A DNA stretch of 64,000 nucleotides. It comes from Aquamicrobium aerolatum DSM 21857. GTDB taxonomy: Bacteria; Pseudomonadota; Alphaproteobacteria; Rhizobiales; Rhizobiaceae. Below, piece after piece: positions 9,601 through 17,027 of the stretch (the stretch's first letter is position 1; every line of letters begins with the position of its first letter). Position numbers and translations under genes: made by a program. The notes under the pieces were generated by a model. That model ran no database searches, was not told where the DNA came from, and worked only from the letters and a program-made list of their open reading frames with translations. Location of the stretch: positions 62,001-126,000 of the forward strand of contig NZ_FORF01000001.1 of NCBI RefSeq assembly GCF_900113935.1, read 5' to 3'.

Positions 9601-9725
9601 TCATCGGAACGATGTTCACCCTGTTCGTGGTGCCGATGTTCTACACCTTCATCGCCAGCAAGAGCGTCCACCGCATCGTCGACGAGAACGGCGACGATCC
9701 GGCGCTGGCCGAACCGGCCCACTGA
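6642..9725 (+). CDS. RND efflux pump, inner-membrane subunit (AcrB/HAE1 family)
   Basis: This 1027-residue resistance-nodulation-division transporter has normal length. It opens with MNFSALFIRRPVLSTVLALL. The fourth transmembrane helix carries the proton-relay aspartates in GLVVDDAIVVVENIHRHIEDG (about residues 395-415), and the second half repeats the fold (GLITKHGILLVEFANQQ). Two large periplasmic loops fill the regions between TM1-TM2 and TM7-TM8. It is coupled to the adaptor by a 4-bp overlap and ends at a strong terminator. It should be controlled by the divergent TetR protein. Substrates are probably hydrophobic or antimicrobial compounds, but the range cannot be predicted here. Confidence 0.95.
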   Translation: MNFSALFIRRPVLSTVLALLILLLGFQGLFNLQVRQYPEVEETVITITTVYPGASAELIQGFITSPISSAVSTTENVDYVTSQSRPSASVVTVQMQLGSNPDIALTEVMSKVQQVRGRLPSDADDPIIVKGTGMQFATMYLAMQNPNMTPEQLTEYIERVVRPRMSTIEGVAEVQIMGAANYSMRVWIDPIRLAAHGLTATEVLAGINASNFLAAPGKTRNEYVTYSVNMDSTLQTPEAFGALPLRAKGDDVVRLRDVAQVELAAKSSDMVVNFNGQPGTFIGVFPTPSANPLTTAAAVHAELPAIQASLPDGMSITVMFDATESISASITQVFKTIAEAVVIVVLVILLFLGSFRSVLMPIITIPLSLIGVCFVLLTLGYSINLLSLLAMVLAIGLVVDDAIVVVENIHRHIEDGMAPMKAAFVGMKEITGPVIAMTITLAAVLAPLAFTGGLTGALFREFALTLAGAVVISGLVALTITPMMSARLLKRGNHSRFQIIVDSTFEKLANGYERLVSGSLKYRPVTLLVVLVLVGLTGFMFVKTSSELAPEEDEGALFSLVTAPPYATTDYTRSYTDQMRELTKDIPELDANFSIVGFGGQTNSGIALWAFKDWSQRERSQKELQQEIQQRLTKIAGVQALVFAPPSLPGAGGGLPISLVIQSTGDPSQVFEVADEIRQKAQASGRFLFVQNSLSFDAQQVTVTVDRNRAAALNLPVRDVGNTLSLLVGGAAVAQFERDSNSYDIILQVPQEYRDNPARLGDFFVRSTTGQMVPLSAVVDITTGVSAAAIEQFNQLNSATISALPMIGISTGDGLAALEEIARPLLPDGFFIDYSGQSRLEVAQGNTILIAFALAVIVIYLVLAAQFESFRDPLIILMTVPLSIFGALLPLNLGLATLNIYTQVGLITLIGLITKHGILLVEFANQQRHEHGLNRFEAIVASAKVRLRPILMTTAAMALGVVPLILASGAGAAARYSMGLVIFTGLIIGTMFTLFVVPMFYTFIASKSVHRIVDENGDDPALAEPAH

Positions 9726-9737
9726 TCGCTGACAAAC

Positions 9738-9766
9738 AAAAAGGCCGGGAATTTCCCGGCCTTTTT
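9738..9766. terminator. Bidirectional rho-independent terminator
   Basis: This is an A-rich/T-rich flanked perfect inverted repeat (AAAAAGGCCGGGA and its complement). It lies 12 bp after the RND pump and 58 bp beyond the end of the convergent minus-strand gene, so it can terminate both transcripts. Confidence 0.9.
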
Positions 9767-9824
9767 CTTGAGCTAAAGCAATTCCAGCAAAACTTACGCG
9801 GCGGCGTAGCGTCCGCAATTGCGT

Positions 9825-10751
9825 CTAGACGTCCATCTTGAGTGCTGCAATGCCGATGCTGGCCGCTGCGGCCGCTGGCGCAGGAAATGCCAGCTGCTCT
9901 TCATTGCCACTAAAGTCTTCGTCTTCAATAACTTGCGGCGGTTCATGGCCTTCCGCTAGGGCAGATAGGTGATTTGCCATTGCAGCAAAGCTGTGGGCGG
10001 CGTCGATGTTGCGCTGGGCTGCCACGCGGGCGCCGTTCAGGGTGTGGCAGGCGACTTTGAGTGCCTCTTGCGGGTCGGCTGGCGCGGTCTGTTCGATGGT
10101 CGCCAGATCGTCTTCGATTCGCTGCGCCAGCTTCTCGGCGCGTTTGGCCAGTTGCTCTGCGGCGGCGGCGATGTCGCCGGCCTGCGCCGCCAGTCGGGCA
10201 TCCGGCAAGGTGGATGCGGCGAGCCTTGCTTCGAGGTTTTCCATCGCCCGGTTGAAGTCGTCCTGATAGGGGCGGTAAAGCTCCGGCAGGTCGACGGTGA
10301 TGCGCACCTTGTAGTCGCCGTCGGCCAGCCGGCTGATCCCCGCGCCCAGCAGGCGCGCCACGGCGGCGTGGATCTTGCCGGTGCGGCTGCGGTCGGCAAC
10401 GGCAAGGCGGCTGCGCTCCAGCGCAGCGGCCAGCGGCGCGGTTTCCAGCGCGTTCGGCAGCACCGGAATGGCGGTTTCGGTGGCAAACAGGCGCTCGACA
10501 TTGCGCGTCATCGGATCGAGCAGTTCATGCAGCGCGCGCCGCGAGGCAACCCATGTTGCCGCCGCCACACCAAACGGGGCCAGCAGGAACGGCGCGACGA
10601 CCAGCACGGCGCGCGCCTCGCCTTCGGGCACAAGGCTCCAGGCCAGAAGGCCGATTGCCGAGGCGCTGGCGGTGGCAATCCCCGCAGCCAGCGCGGGGTG
10701 CGCGGCGGGAGCCATCCGGCGCCCGGTTCCATGCTGTTCATTCTGGTTCAT
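9825..10751 (-). CDS. Membrane protein with HAMP-like linker, lacking a signalling domain
   Basis: This 308-residue protein is not recognised at gene level. Two hydrophobic segments lie near residues 17-40 and 48-70 with only a very short periplasmic loop. A HAMP-like stretch follows (around SRLADGDYKVRITVDLPELY, about residues 140-160), and then alanine- and glutamate-rich coiled coil. This resembles the front half of a chemoreceptor, but the conserved methyl-accepting signalling tip is absent. In its place is a short acidic tail (DEDFSGNEEQ) and an alanine-rich end. The ATG at 10751 is preferred over an in-frame TTG because AAGG lies just upstream. It is monocistronic, so no partner is suggested by neighbours. 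Confidence 0.75.
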   Translation of the reverse strand: MNQNEQHGTGRRMAPAAHPALAAGIATASASAIGLLAWSLVPEGEARAVLVVAPFLLAPFGVAAATWVASRRALHELLDPMTRNVERLFATETAIPVLPNALETAPLAAALERSRLAVADRSRTGKIHAAVARLLGAGISRLADGDYKVRITVDLPELYRPYQDDFNRAMENLEARLAASTLPDARLAAQAGDIAAAAEQLAKRAEKLAQRIEDDLATIEQTAPADPQEALKVACHTLNGARVAAQRNIDAAHSFAAMANHLSALAEGHEPPQVIEDEDFSGNEEQLAFPAPAAAAASIGIAALKMDV

Positions 10752-10897
10752 GCTAGCCTTGCTGCGCCACGTCAAATGACATCACCTATAGGCAACCAAG
10801 CTTGCACGAAGTTTGCGCCGGCTCACTTCGTCGCGCCACGGTTGAACAATCGCTGGCGCTCGTCTATTTCCGCGCAGACTGATCGAAGGATGCCTCC

Positions 10898-12217
10898 ATG
10901 ACCAATGTTGCCTTGACGGGCCTTGCCCGTGACCTTGCACAAAGGGCTGCGGAAGGCCGCCCCGTTCGGATCGGGGTCGTGGGTTGCGGCGAGATGGGCA
11001 CCGACATCGTCACGCAGGTGGCGCAGATGCAGGGCATCGAGGTCGCGGCCATCGTCGCGCGTCGCCCGCATCAGGCGCACGATGCGGTGCGCATCGCCCA
11101 GCGCGAGGCTGACAGCGCCGTAGAGGTCCAGACCGATTCGGCGATCAGCGCCCTCATCGAATCCGGCAAGACCGCCATCGTGCCGGATGCCGACCTGCTG
11201 ATGAACAATGGCCTCATTGACGTCATCGTCGACGCCACCGGCAAGCCGGTCGCCGGTGCCGAGATCGGCCTCAAGGTGATCGAGCACGGCAAGCATCTGG
11301 TGATGATGAATGTCGAGGCGGACGTGACCGTCGGGGCCTATCTCAAGCAGATGGCCGACAAGATGGGCGTGGTCTACACCGTCGGCGCCGGAGACGAGCC
11401 GTCCTCCTGCATGGAACTGATCGAGTTCGTCACCGCGATGGGGCACACGGTCGTCGCCGCCGGCAAGGGCAAGAACAACCCGCTCAATCATGATGCGACT
11501 CCGGACGACTATCGCGAGGAAGCGATCCGCCGCAACATGAACCCACGCATGCTGGTCGAGTTCGTTGACGGGTCCAAGACCATGGTCGAGATGACCGCCA
11601 TCGCCAACGCCACCGGCCTCGTGCCCGACCTTCCCGGCATGCACGGCCCCGCCGCCACGCTCGAGCAATTGCCCAAGGTTCTGTGCCCGGTCGAGGATGG
11701 CGGCATCCTGTCGCGCAAGGGCGTGGTCGATTATTCGGTCGGCAAGGGTGTTGCGCCGGGCGTGTTCGTCATTGCCGAGATGGCGCATCCGCGCCTGCGC
11801 GAGCGCATGAACGACCTGAAGCTGGGCGAGGGGCCGTACTTCACCTTCTTCCGCCCCTATCACCTCACCAGCCTTGAAGTGCCGCTGTCCTGCGCGCGCG
11901 CCGTCATGTATGGCAAGGCCGACATGGTGCCGCTGCAAAAGCCGGTCGCCGAAGTCTGCGCCGTTGCCAAGCGCGATCTTGCGCCCGGCGAGCGTCTCGA
12001 CGCCATCGGCGAATACACCTACCGCTCATGGGCAATGTCGGTCGGCGATGCGCGCGCTGCCAATGCCGTGCCGTGTGGCCTGCTGGAAGGCGGCACTGTC
12101 ACCGCGCCGATCGCCAAGGGTGAGCTGATCACCTATGCCAACGCGGCCCCGCAGCCGGATTCGCCGCTTGTCGCCCTGCGCCGCAAGCAGGATGAGATGG
12201 TCGCGGCGCTGGGCTGA
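10898..12217 (+). CDS. NAD(P)-dependent oxidoreductase, homoserine dehydrogenase-like with SAF domain (COG4091)
   Basis: This 439-residue protein starts with a Rossmann fold (PVRIGVVGCGEMGTDIVTQV, about residues 22-41), in which GCGEMG is the dinucleotide loop. The middle region resembles the catalytic part of homoserine-dehydrogenase-like enzymes. A C-terminal SAF-type region (DLAPGERLDAIGEYTYRSWA, about residues 365-385) is shared with sialic-acid synthase and antifreeze-like proteins. Family members are annotated as predicted homoserine dehydrogenases, but several belong to sugar-acid pathways, so threonine biosynthesis should not be assumed. A GAAGGA ribosome-binding site precedes the ATG. 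It is convergent with proC and there is no operon partner. Confidence 0.8.
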   Translation: MTNVALTGLARDLAQRAAEGRPVRIGVVGCGEMGTDIVTQVAQMQGIEVAAIVARRPHQAHDAVRIAQREADSAVEVQTDSAISALIESGKTAIVPDADLLMNNGLIDVIVDATGKPVAGAEIGLKVIEHGKHLVMMNVEADVTVGAYLKQMADKMGVVYTVGAGDEPSSCMELIEFVTAMGHTVVAAGKGKNNPLNHDATPDDYREEAIRRNMNPRMLVEFVDGSKTMVEMTAIANATGLVPDLPGMHGPAATLEQLPKVLCPVEDGGILSRKGVVDYSVGKGVAPGVFVIAEMAHPRLRERMNDLKLGEGPYFTFFRPYHLTSLEVPLSCARAVMYGKADMVPLQKPVAEVCAVAKRDLAPGERLDAIGEYTYRSWAMSVGDARAANAVPCGLLEGGTVTAPIAKGELITYANAAPQPDSPLVALRRKQDEMVAALG

Positions 12218-12223
12218 CCGCGC

Positions 12224-13036
12224 CTATTTGCCAAGCTCGATGGAACGCAGGCGGGCGGCTTCTACCGCGTCGCCGACCAGTTTCTTCAGCCGGTCTTCGC
12301 CCATCAGCACGTTCAGCGCCGCGGCGGTGGTGCCGTTCGGGCTCGTCACCTGCCGTCGCAGTTCGCCCGGCTCGTCGCTGCTTTGCGCGGCCAGCGAGGC
12401 TGCGCCATAAACCGTCTGCATCGCCAGAAGCTTTGCCGTCTCGCTTGGCAGCCCCGCCGCTTCCCCCGCTGCCGTCAGGCATTCGATGAAATGAAACACA
12501 TAGGCCGGGCCTGAGCCGGAGACGGCGGTCACCGCGTCCATCTGTGCTTCGTCCTCAATCGTGGCCACAGCGCCGCTCACCGCCAGAAGGTCGCGCACAT
12601 GGGCGTTGGTCGCGGTGTCGACATGGGCGTTGGCATAGACCACCATCATGCCCTTGCCGATCGCGGCGGGCGTGTTGGGCATGCAGCGCACGATCGCCGC
12701 CTCATCGCCAAGCAGCGCAGCGAAGGTCGCAACCGGCGTTCCGGCGGCCACGCTGATAAAGGTCGCGCTGTCGCTGAACCGCGCATAGGCTGGCACCACA
12801 TCGAGGATCGACTGCGGCTTGACCGCAAACAGCACCAGCCGTGGCGCTTCCGCGTCGCTGATCGCGGCAGCGTCTTCATGGGCCTGCACGCCCAAAGCGG
12901 CGGCGCGTTCGCGCAGGGCCTGCGCCGGTTCGATCACGATCACGTCTTCAGGCTTGAGATGCCCGGCGGCAATCCAGCCTGCCAGCATCGCGTAGCCCAT
13001 GTTGCCGCATCCCACCAGAACCAGTTCCGCCGCCAT
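12224..13036 (-). CDS. proC: Pyrroline-5-carboxylate reductase
   Basis: This 270-residue cytoplasmic enzyme reduces pyrroline-5-carboxylate to L-proline with NAD(P)H, the last step of proline synthesis. The N-terminal dinucleotide motif is LVGCGNMGYAMLAGWI. The family signature near residues 220-250 is present (LRRQVTSPNGTTAAALNVL). Length matches the family. AGGAG precedes the ATG. The gene stands alone, with only 6 bp to the stop of the convergent oxidoreductase. Confidence 0.96.
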   Translation of the reverse strand: MAAELVLVGCGNMGYAMLAGWIAAGHLKPEDVIVIEPAQALRERAAALGVQAHEDAAAISDAEAPRLVLFAVKPQSILDVVPAYARFSDSATFISVAAGTPVATFAALLGDEAAIVRCMPNTPAAIGKGMMVVYANAHVDTATNAHVRDLLAVSGAVATIEDEAQMDAVTAVSGSGPAYVFHFIECLTAAGEAAGLPSETAKLLAMQTVYGAASLAAQSSDEPGELRRQVTSPNGTTAAALNVLMGEDRLKKLVGDAVEAARLRSIELGK

Positions 13037-13228
13037 GTGTTATCTCCTGATTGCCGCCGTTCGCCGGTCGGTCGCATCATCTATGCATAGCGCGCGCATC
13101 CTCCATTGCAACCGTTTGCCACCGGCGCGAGCCTGGCGGTTAACGTTTTGTTTCCCATCCGCGTTTAGCTTGGCTTAACCATGGAACCGTCCGGTTCGTG
13201 CCGATTTGCATAGCCTGAGAGCCACCCG

Positions 13229-15055
13229 ATGCCTCGCCTGGATGATCAGTTCACGCCGTCCCTTGCGCCTTCGCTTCCGGCGACGGCAAGTTCCGCGCGC
13301 CGCGCCATCATCGGTTTGACGCTGGCCGGGGCAGTGGCGGGAAGCCTTGTTGCGCTGGCCTGGCCTGCCACCTTCCGCGCCACCAGCGAGGTGATGCTCG
13401 CGCCCTCCGTCGCCGCTTTGCCCGATGCAACCTCAAGCGCACTCATCGACGGCCAATTGCGCGCGCTGCGCTCGGGGGCAGTTCTTCGCGCTGCGGTCGA
13501 GCAGCTCAATCTTGCCGCCGATGGCGAGTTCAACGGCAACGATGCCGGCCCCTTCGGCCTTGGCGGCACGCTTGCCAATATCGGCAGGCTGGTTGCCGGC
13601 GACGGGGCGATGATCGACGAACGCCGCCAGCGCGCCGTCGAGACGCTCGCAAGCCGCATCGACTTTGAGCGCATCGGCAATTCGCCGCTGGTGGCAATCT
13701 CGGTCCAGACGGCCGACCCGCAAAAGTCAGCTGACATCGCCAATGCGCTGTCCCAGCTGTTCGTGGCCGAAATCACCGGCTCGACCATCGCCACGCAAGC
13801 CCAGGCGAATCACGAAGCGCTCAAGGGCGAGCTTGTGGCTGCCGAGCGCGCCGTCGCCGCGTTTCGCACCGAAAACGGCCTGCTGGCCTCCGCCGAAGAG
13901 ATCGACCTTCTCACCGAGCAGCTGGCTTCCGCCCGTGCGCGCACGGTTGCGCTCAACACGCAGATTGCCGCCGCGCGTGACCCAGGCATCGACCTGATGG
14001 CGACCGGCTCGATCACTCCTTCCGATGCAGCCGCGGGGAACGTCTCCGCGGTCGACGATGTGCGCCTGCGCGTCGCCGATCACAGGCAGCGCGTCGATGC
14101 CCTGTCGGCCCGCCTCGGCCCGCTTCATCCCGAACTGATCAGCGCCAAGGCCGAGCTGGACAGCGCCCAGCGCGAACTCGATGCCGAGACGCGTCGCCTT
14201 TCCTCGGCGCTGCAAGGCGAGCTTGCCGCCGCCGTGCGTCAGGAACAGGAATTTGCCGCCCGCGTGGCGCAGGTGAAGAGCCAGGGCGAGGGCGCCGACG
14301 ACAAGCTGTCGATCCTGCGCGATCTTGAGCGCGTGGTCGAAGAGCGCCGCGCGGCGCTGGAGGCGGCCAGGAACGACACCGCTGCAGCCAGTTTCGCTGG
14401 CGACGGAACGCGCATCGTTGCGGCGGCAGACACGCCGTCGCAGGCGTCGGTTCCGCCCTTGCCGGTGCTGTCGCTCGCCGGCGCGCTTGCGGGGCTACTG
14501 TCGGGCCTCGGCCTGAGCGCATGGCGGCGTGAGCGCGACGAGGGCGAGCACGAAGACGCCTATCGCGTCGATGACGAAGCGCCGCAGGATTTTGACGAGC
14601 ATCACCACTGGGACGAGGACGAGGGTCACCTGTCCGAAGCCGACACTCACCATAGCGAGGCACCCGAGATGTATTCCAATTCCCGCCGCAGCCGCCGCGA
14701 CGAGCCTGCCCACTACGCGCAGCCTGAACCGGTCACGCAGGCCCATTGGGCGCCCCAGCACCCCGCACCACAGCCAATGGCGGCTCCCGCAGCCTGGCAT
14801 CAGCCCCAGCAGGCTCCCGCCTACGCCCAGCCCTATCCGGGCCAGCAGCCTTATGCCCAGCCGCAGGCGCCGACGGTGGTTTATGTGCCGGTCGCCGTCC
14901 CCGCGTCGATGCACCAGCATCTGACACAGGAGCAGCTGGCGCTCCACGCCTTCATCGACCAGCGCACCGATGCCGCACTCGACGAAATTCGTCACAGCCT
15001 GCGCGCCTTGCGTGAAGCGATCGAGGATATCGCCGAGGATCGCTACTACAACTGA
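13229..15055 (+). CDS. Wzz/GumC-like polysaccharide chain-length protein with low-complexity C-terminus
   Basis: This 608-residue protein has two membrane segments, near residues 25-47 and 415-432, bounding a long periplasmic part of Wzz/GumC type. Its coiled coils include EAQANHEALKGELVAAERAV-like heptads and the motif LGPLHPELISAKAELDSAQ. No Walker motifs follow the second membrane segment, so there is no attached tyrosine kinase. Instead there is a cytoplasmic tail of about 175 residues, first acidic and His-rich (DEHHHWDEDEGH), then rich in Pro, Gln, Ala and Tyr, and ending in a helical stretch (ALDEIRHSLRALREAIEDIA). No polysaccharide genes are adjacent: proC and folD flank it. It may organise polymer export or serve as a scaffold. 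Confidence 0.75.
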   Translation: MPRLDDQFTPSLAPSLPATASSARRAIIGLTLAGAVAGSLVALAWPATFRATSEVMLAPSVAALPDATSSALIDGQLRALRSGAVLRAAVEQLNLAADGEFNGNDAGPFGLGGTLANIGRLVAGDGAMIDERRQRAVETLASRIDFERIGNSPLVAISVQTADPQKSADIANALSQLFVAEITGSTIATQAQANHEALKGELVAAERAVAAFRTENGLLASAEEIDLLTEQLASARARTVALNTQIAAARDPGIDLMATGSITPSDAAAGNVSAVDDVRLRVADHRQRVDALSARLGPLHPELISAKAELDSAQRELDAETRRLSSALQGELAAAVRQEQEFAARVAQVKSQGEGADDKLSILRDLERVVEERRAALEAARNDTAAASFAGDGTRIVAAADTPSQASVPPLPVLSLAGALAGLLSGLGLSAWRRERDEGEHEDAYRVDDEAPQDFDEHHHWDEDEGHLSEADTHHSEAPEMYSNSRRSRRDEPAHYAQPEPVTQAHWAPQHPAPQPMAAPAAWHQPQQAPAYAQPYPGQQPYAQPQAPTVVYVPVAVPASMHQHLTQEQLALHAFIDQRTDAALDEIRHSLRALREAIEDIAEDRYYN

Positions 15056-15165
15056 TTGCGACCGACTGCCGCTCTGTCGCCTTTGCTGCCGCCATCGTCG
15101 CCTTCTGCGCTTGAATTGCGCTTCAGGGGATGGCACTTCCTGTGCAACGAATGCGGAGAGGGCAG

Positions 15166-16062
15166 ATGGCTCAGCTAATTGACGGAAAGCAGATCGCCGA
15201 GACGGTTCTGGCGACGGTAACGCAGACGACCGGCGAACTGTCCGCGAGGGGCATCACACCCGGCCTCGCAGTGGTCATCGTCGGCGAGGATCCCGCCAGC
15301 CAGGTCTATGTCGCGTCGAAATCGCGCAAGGCCAAGGAATGTGGCTTTCATTCCGTCCAGCACACGCTGCCTGCCGATACCGATCAGGCGACCCTCGTCG
15401 CCCTCATCGAAACCCTCAACGCCGATCCTGCCATCCACGGCATCCTCGTGCAGCTGCCGCTGCCGGACCACATCGATTCCGGCGTCATCATCCAGACGAT
15501 CTCGCCTGAAAAGGACGTTGACGGCTTCACCTTCGTCAATGTCGGTCGCCTTGGCACCGGCGAGATCGACAGCGCCTTCGTGCCCTGCACCCCATCGGGT
15601 GCGATGATCATGATCGAGCGGGCCCGTGGCCGCGACCTGTCCGGCCTCAACGCCGTCGTCGTCGGTCGCTCCAACATTGTCGGCAAGCCGATGGCCAACC
15701 TGCTTCTGGCCGCCAACTGCACCGTCACCATCGCCCATTCGCGCACGGCCAATCTGCCGGAACTGTGCCGCAGCGCCGACATCCTCGTTGCCGCGGTTGG
15801 CCGTCCGGAGATGATCAAGGGCGACTGGGTCAAGCCCGGCGCAACCGTCATCGACGTCGGCATCAACCGTATTCCGGCCCCGGAAAAGGGCGAGGGCAAG
15901 ACGCGCCTTGTCGGTGATGTTGCCTATGACGAAGCCGAGAAAGTTGCCGGTGCAATCACCCCCGTTCCGGGCGGCGTTGGCCCGATGACGATTGCGCTCC
16001 TGATGGCCAACACCCTCGTCGCCGCCTGCCGCACCGCCGGCATCACCCCGCCGAGATTCTAG
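15166..16062 (+). CDS. folD: Bifunctional methylenetetrahydrofolate dehydrogenase/cyclohydrolase
   Basis: This 298-residue cytoplasmic enzyme interconverts 5,10-methylene-THF and 10-formyl-THF for purine, thymidylate and formyl-methionine synthesis. The folate-site lysine lies in [13 protein letters not shown] (about residues 48-60). The signature [14 protein letters not shown] (about 166-179) and the C-terminal [16 protein letters not shown] are intact. The ATG at 15166 is chosen because GAGAGGG precedes it and it gives the family N-terminus ([12 protein letters not shown]). An earlier in-frame ATG would add 12 unrelated residues. A palindromic repeat pair begins only a few bases after the stop. 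Confidence 0.97.
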   Translation: MAQLIDGKQIAETVLATVTQTTGELSARGITPGLAVVIVGEDPASQVYVASKSRKAKECGFHSVQHTLPADTDQATLVALIETLNADPAIHGILVQLPLPDHIDSGVIIQTISPEKDVDGFTFVNVGRLGTGEIDSAFVPCTPSGAMIMIERARGRDLSGLNAVVVGRSNIVGKPMANLLLAANCTVTIAHSRTANLPELCRSADILVAAVGRPEMIKGDWVKPGATVIDVGINRIPAPEKGEGKTRLVGDVAYDEAEKVAGAITPVPGGVGPMTIALLMANTLVAACRTAGITPPRF

Positions 16063-16063
16063 C

Positions 16064-16220
16064 GCCTGTCTCCCGAAAGTGGGAACCGGTTTCGGGCACA
16101 AGACATGCGCAAGAACAAGCACGTCTCCCGAAAGTGGGCACCGGTTTCGGGCACAAGACATGCGTCACCAAAAACACATGAAGCGTGTGCTGCGACGTCG
16201 GAAGAACGCGACACGCTTTA
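16064..16220. repeat. Two 55-bp palindromic repeat units plus terminal palindrome
   Basis: Two near-identical units start near 16068 and 16123, exactly 55 bp apart. Each contains the palindrome CCCGAAA-(GTGGGAACCGG)-TTTCGGG and ends in ACATGC. A separate perfect 8-bp inverted repeat follows (AAGCGTGT at 16181-16188, ACACGCTT at 16211-16218). The same unit occurs five times at 22611. It lies in the gap after folD and before the convergent TIGR02186 gene. It is REP-like, with no coding potential. Comparable palindromes are widespread in Hyphomicrobiales to my knowledge. Confidence 0.85.
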
Positions 16221-16229
16221 GCCCGCCCA

Positions 16230-17027
16230 TCAATCCTTACGGAATATCAGCCTGCCGAGCCAGCCGGTCAGAAAGGCCAGCAGCACGGCGAAGATGCCGT
16301 AGGCGAGGCCGTTCGTCTGGGCGTAGCGATAGATGCTCTGTTCGAAACCGGCCTTGGTGATCACCAGCTGCGCCGAATTTTCCTTGATGAACGCGCCGTT
16401 CTTGAACAGGAAGGCGCGGGCGCGGTGGGTGCCCACCGGCACGTTCGGCGCCAGATGCAGCGAGGCGCGGAACAGGTTCTGCGACAGGAATTGCACGCCG
16501 CCGATGCGCTCGCTGTAAAGCCCGCTGGCGCGCTTGCGCTCGCGCAGCGCGGCGGTGAACTCGGTGATCGTCGCGGCATCGCCGTTGCGGTCATAGGGCG
16601 TCACCGTGACGTTCTCGCTGCCGAGCGCCATCTGGCGGTAGTTTTCCGGATAGGTGATGTCCTGCAGCGCGCGCGATGTGGCCAGCGAATAGGACACCGG
16701 CACGTTGAGGAAGGTTTCCGACTGGGTGTTGATCCACATGCCGAGCACGCGGGTTTTCTTGCGCACCACCACCGGGCGCGGCGGGCCTTCCAGCACCACG
16801 ATCACATCATAGCGGCCCTGGCGGCTGACCAGCGGATCGGCATTGTCGAGCGCGCCGAAAATTGTCAGGTCCGCGCCGGAAAAGTCGGTGGTGATCGACA
16901 CGCGGTCGGTGGAAAGACCGATCTGGATGTTTTCCTGCACCGGGTTTTCCGGCGCCTGCGCGTGCGCAGGGGCCGGGGCCGTCAGCATGAGGGCAAGGGC
17001 GGCGAGGGCGAGTGTCCTCATCCTCAC
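16230..17027 (-). CDS. TIGR02186 family membrane-anchored protein
   Basis: This 265-residue protein has an N-terminal signal peptide (ending near APAHAQA), a large periplasmic domain and a C-terminal anchor helix (about residues 237-256) followed by a positive RKD tail. It matches my recollection of the TIGR02186 family, whose genes sit next to a TauE/SafE-type transporter in many alphaproteobacteria. Its molecular role is unknown, and assisting the transporter from the periplasm is an inference. The GTG at 17027 overlaps the transporter stop as GTGA. An ATG two codons later is equally possible but has no separate ribosome-binding site. Confidence 0.8.
   Translation of the reverse strand: MRMRTLALAALALMLTAPAPAHAQAPENPVQENIQIGLSTDRVSITTDFSGADLTIFGALDNADPLVSRQGRYDVIVVLEGPPRPVVVRKKTRVLGMWINTQSETFLNVPVSYSLATSRALQDITYPENYRQMALGSENVTVTPYDRNGDAATITEFTAALRERKRASGLYSERIGGVQFLSQNLFRASLHLAPNVPVGTHRARAFLFKNGAFIKENSAQLVITKAGFEQSIYRYAQTNGLAYGIFAVLLAFLTGWLGRLIFRKD

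Noticed and set aside
7695-9818. 707-codon minus-strand ORF opposite the RND pump
   Set aside because: Long antisense frames are common over GC-rich genes. The composition (His, Arg, Asp-rich, no domain) is that of a shadow, and the plus-strand protein is a complete RND pump.
13141-13185. CtrA binding site upstream of the GumC-like gene
   Set aside because: TTAA half-sites occur at both ends, but not with the 7-bp spacing of the TTAA-N7-TTAA consensus.
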